A stretch of DNA of 7,708 nucleotides from an uncultured Clostridia bacterium (lineage in GTDB: Bacteria > Bacillota > Clostridia > Oscillospirales > JAAYOS01), in assembly GCA_944386395.1 (NCBI GenBank), contig CALXAZ010000094.1, positions 1 to 7,708 on the forward strand, read 5' to 3'. The notes beneath the pieces were generated by a model that searched no databases, was not told the origin of the DNA, and saw only the letters and a program-made list of their open reading frames with translations. Shown piece after piece: positions 7,201 to 7,708 of the stretch. The position numbers and the translations under genes are program-made. Positions within the stretch are counted from its first letter, which is position 1. Each line of letters begins with the position of its first letter.

Positions 7201-7470
7201 TCAAAATAAAACACCCCTGGAGTCACAGCTCCAGGGGTGAAGATATCTCCACGGTTCCACCCTGATTGCGGAATACCCGCCTCTCAGCGCAAGGCAGCTT
7301 ACAAACTGCTGCCTCAGCCATACGCTTAACGCGCGCACACGTCCCTGCCTACTCTGTTCGGAGGGCTGCTCAGGGGTGGTAAAACGAGCCTTTCCGCAGC
7401 GGTGCTTCCAGCAAAATGACCGCCTCTCTGTCCGGAAACCAGCACATTCCGTCCCCTTCATCGCCTTTAT
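7201..7470 (-). ncRNA. T-box riboswitch (tRNA-Thr-sensing leader of thrS)
   Basis: This untranslated leader binds tRNA-Thr and opens or closes a transcription terminator before thrS. The T-box core GGGTGGAACCGTGG is at 7262-7249. Stem I can be traced by pairing: AGGGG (7457-7453) with CCCCT (7377-7373) at the base, TTTCCG (7438-7433) with CGGAAA (7396-7391), and GCGGT (7423-7419) with ACCGC (7403-7399), with an AGAGAG bulge before the last helix. The specifier is ACC (7380-7378), a threonine codon followed by the expected purine A, directly beside the basal helix. A linker hairpin, AGGCAGC with GCTGCCT (7314-7308 and 7298-7292), fits Stem III. In the antiterminator, AGGG pairs with CCCT around a UGGAACC bulge, and GUGGAG pairs with CUUCAC around an AUAU loop. 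The UGGA of the bulge can pair with a UCCA tRNA 3' end, matching the U discriminator known for Gram-positive tRNA-Thr. Confidence 0.95.
7202..7239 (-). terminator. T-box attenuator terminator of thrS
   Basis: CACCCCTGGAG (7212-7222) and CTCCAGGGGTG (7229-7239) form an 11-bp stem with a 6-base loop. On the - strand it is followed by TTTTATTTTG. The promoter-proximal arm includes the CACCCCT bases needed for the antiterminator, so the two structures exclude each other, as in class I transcriptional T-boxes. Confidence 0.93.
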
Positions 7471-7488
7471 TGCTTTTGAATTATCATC

Positions 7489-7517
7489 ATATTATCACTT
7501 TCTCCCCTATCTGTCAA
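7489..7517 (-). promoter_or_regulatory. Promoter of thrS
   Basis: On the - strand a perfect -35 TTGACA (7517-7512) is followed after exactly 17 bp by TAATAT (7494-7489). Transcription should start near 7482, giving a leader of about 340 nt that covers the whole T-box element. A strong constitutive promoter ahead of an attenuator is the usual T-box arrangement. Confidence 0.88.
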
Positions 7518-7615
7518 CCAAAATCGCTGCTCACGTGCCACAAAGATTCATTTTATGGCTATTTAACAAAATATTAGCATCAATTTTTATTTTTTTAGTA
7601 TTTAAGCCAAATCAA

Positions 7616-7644
7616 TTGATTTTTTCCACTGCAAGTATTAAAAT
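7616..7644 (+). promoter_or_regulatory. Candidate promoter for the gene starting at 7699
   Basis: TTGATT (7616-7621) and TAAAAT (7639-7644) are 17 bp apart. They would start transcription near 7651, about 48 nt before the ATG. The region is very AT-rich, so chance matches are easy; the position and spacing make it plausible. Confidence 0.5.
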
Positions 7645-7698
7645 TGATATGTATATCATTTTCCGCAAAACAAAATATATTGAAAAGGAGTTTAACAA

Positions 7699-7708
7699 AT
7701 GGCAACAT
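7699..7708 (+). CDS. Start of an unidentified gene, cut by the window edge
   Basis: An ATG at 7699 is preceded by a strong ribosome binding site, AAAAGGAG (7683-7690), with an 8-nt gap. Only Met-Ala-Thr and one further base are visible, so no function can be given. It runs divergently from thrS and has its own candidate promoter. The good ribosome binding site is the main support. Confidence 0.65.

Noticed and set aside
7201..7461. 86-aa reading frame on the - strand in the thrS leader
   Set aside because: It lies wholly within the T-box RNA and runs through its specifier, core and terminator; composition is atypical and there is no ribosome binding site of note.

Overview
The window looks like a piece of chromosome from a low-to-medium GC, Gram-positive anaerobe of the class Clostridia. 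I infer this from strong AGGAGG-type ribosome binding sites, consensus SigA-type promoters, a tRNA-dependent T-box leader on thrS and a YhaO/YhaN-type nuclease pair. The species cannot be named from the sequence. I see no mobile element, CRISPR array, tRNA or rRNA.

Layout. Positions 1-245 hold an upstream intergenic stretch ending in a good extended -10 promoter. A two-gene, translationally coupled operon follows on the + strand: a 363-aa SbcD/Mre11/YhaO-like metallophosphoesterase (246-1337) and a 735-aa SbcC/Rad50/YhaN-like ATPase with a transmembrane hairpin in the middle of its coiled coil (1334-3541). A perfect 28-bp palindrome at 3572-3599 probably terminates this operon and the convergent gene. 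On the - strand lie a membrane family-2 glycosyltransferase (4902-3640), an AT-rich intergenic stretch with repeats, the thrS terminator, threonyl-tRNA synthetase (7139-5232) and its leader of about 340 nt. That leader is a complete T-box riboswitch with a Thr ACC specifier, antiterminator and terminator, driven by a near-perfect promoter. The last ~200 bp hold a divergent promoter and ribosome binding site for a + strand gene of which only the first codons (from 7699) are present.

How the genes work. The nuclease and ATPase should form one Mre11-Rad50-like complex acting on DNA ends, perhaps at the membrane. ThrRS charges tRNA-Thr, and uncharged tRNA-Thr should switch its leader on. The glycosyltransferase probably makes or extends an extracellular or lipid-linked glycan and stands alone.

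The most striking feature is a run of 15 A's (412-426) inside the nuclease gene. It falls exactly where the conserved metal-binding GDxFD motif should be and replaces it with E-K-K-K-K, while frame, length and the other four phosphoesterase motifs are kept. It could be an assembly or sequencing artefact, a catalytic-site lesion, or a slippage-prone tract. The partner ATPase also appears to lack the usual Q-loop glutamine. No wholly new system is evident otherwise.
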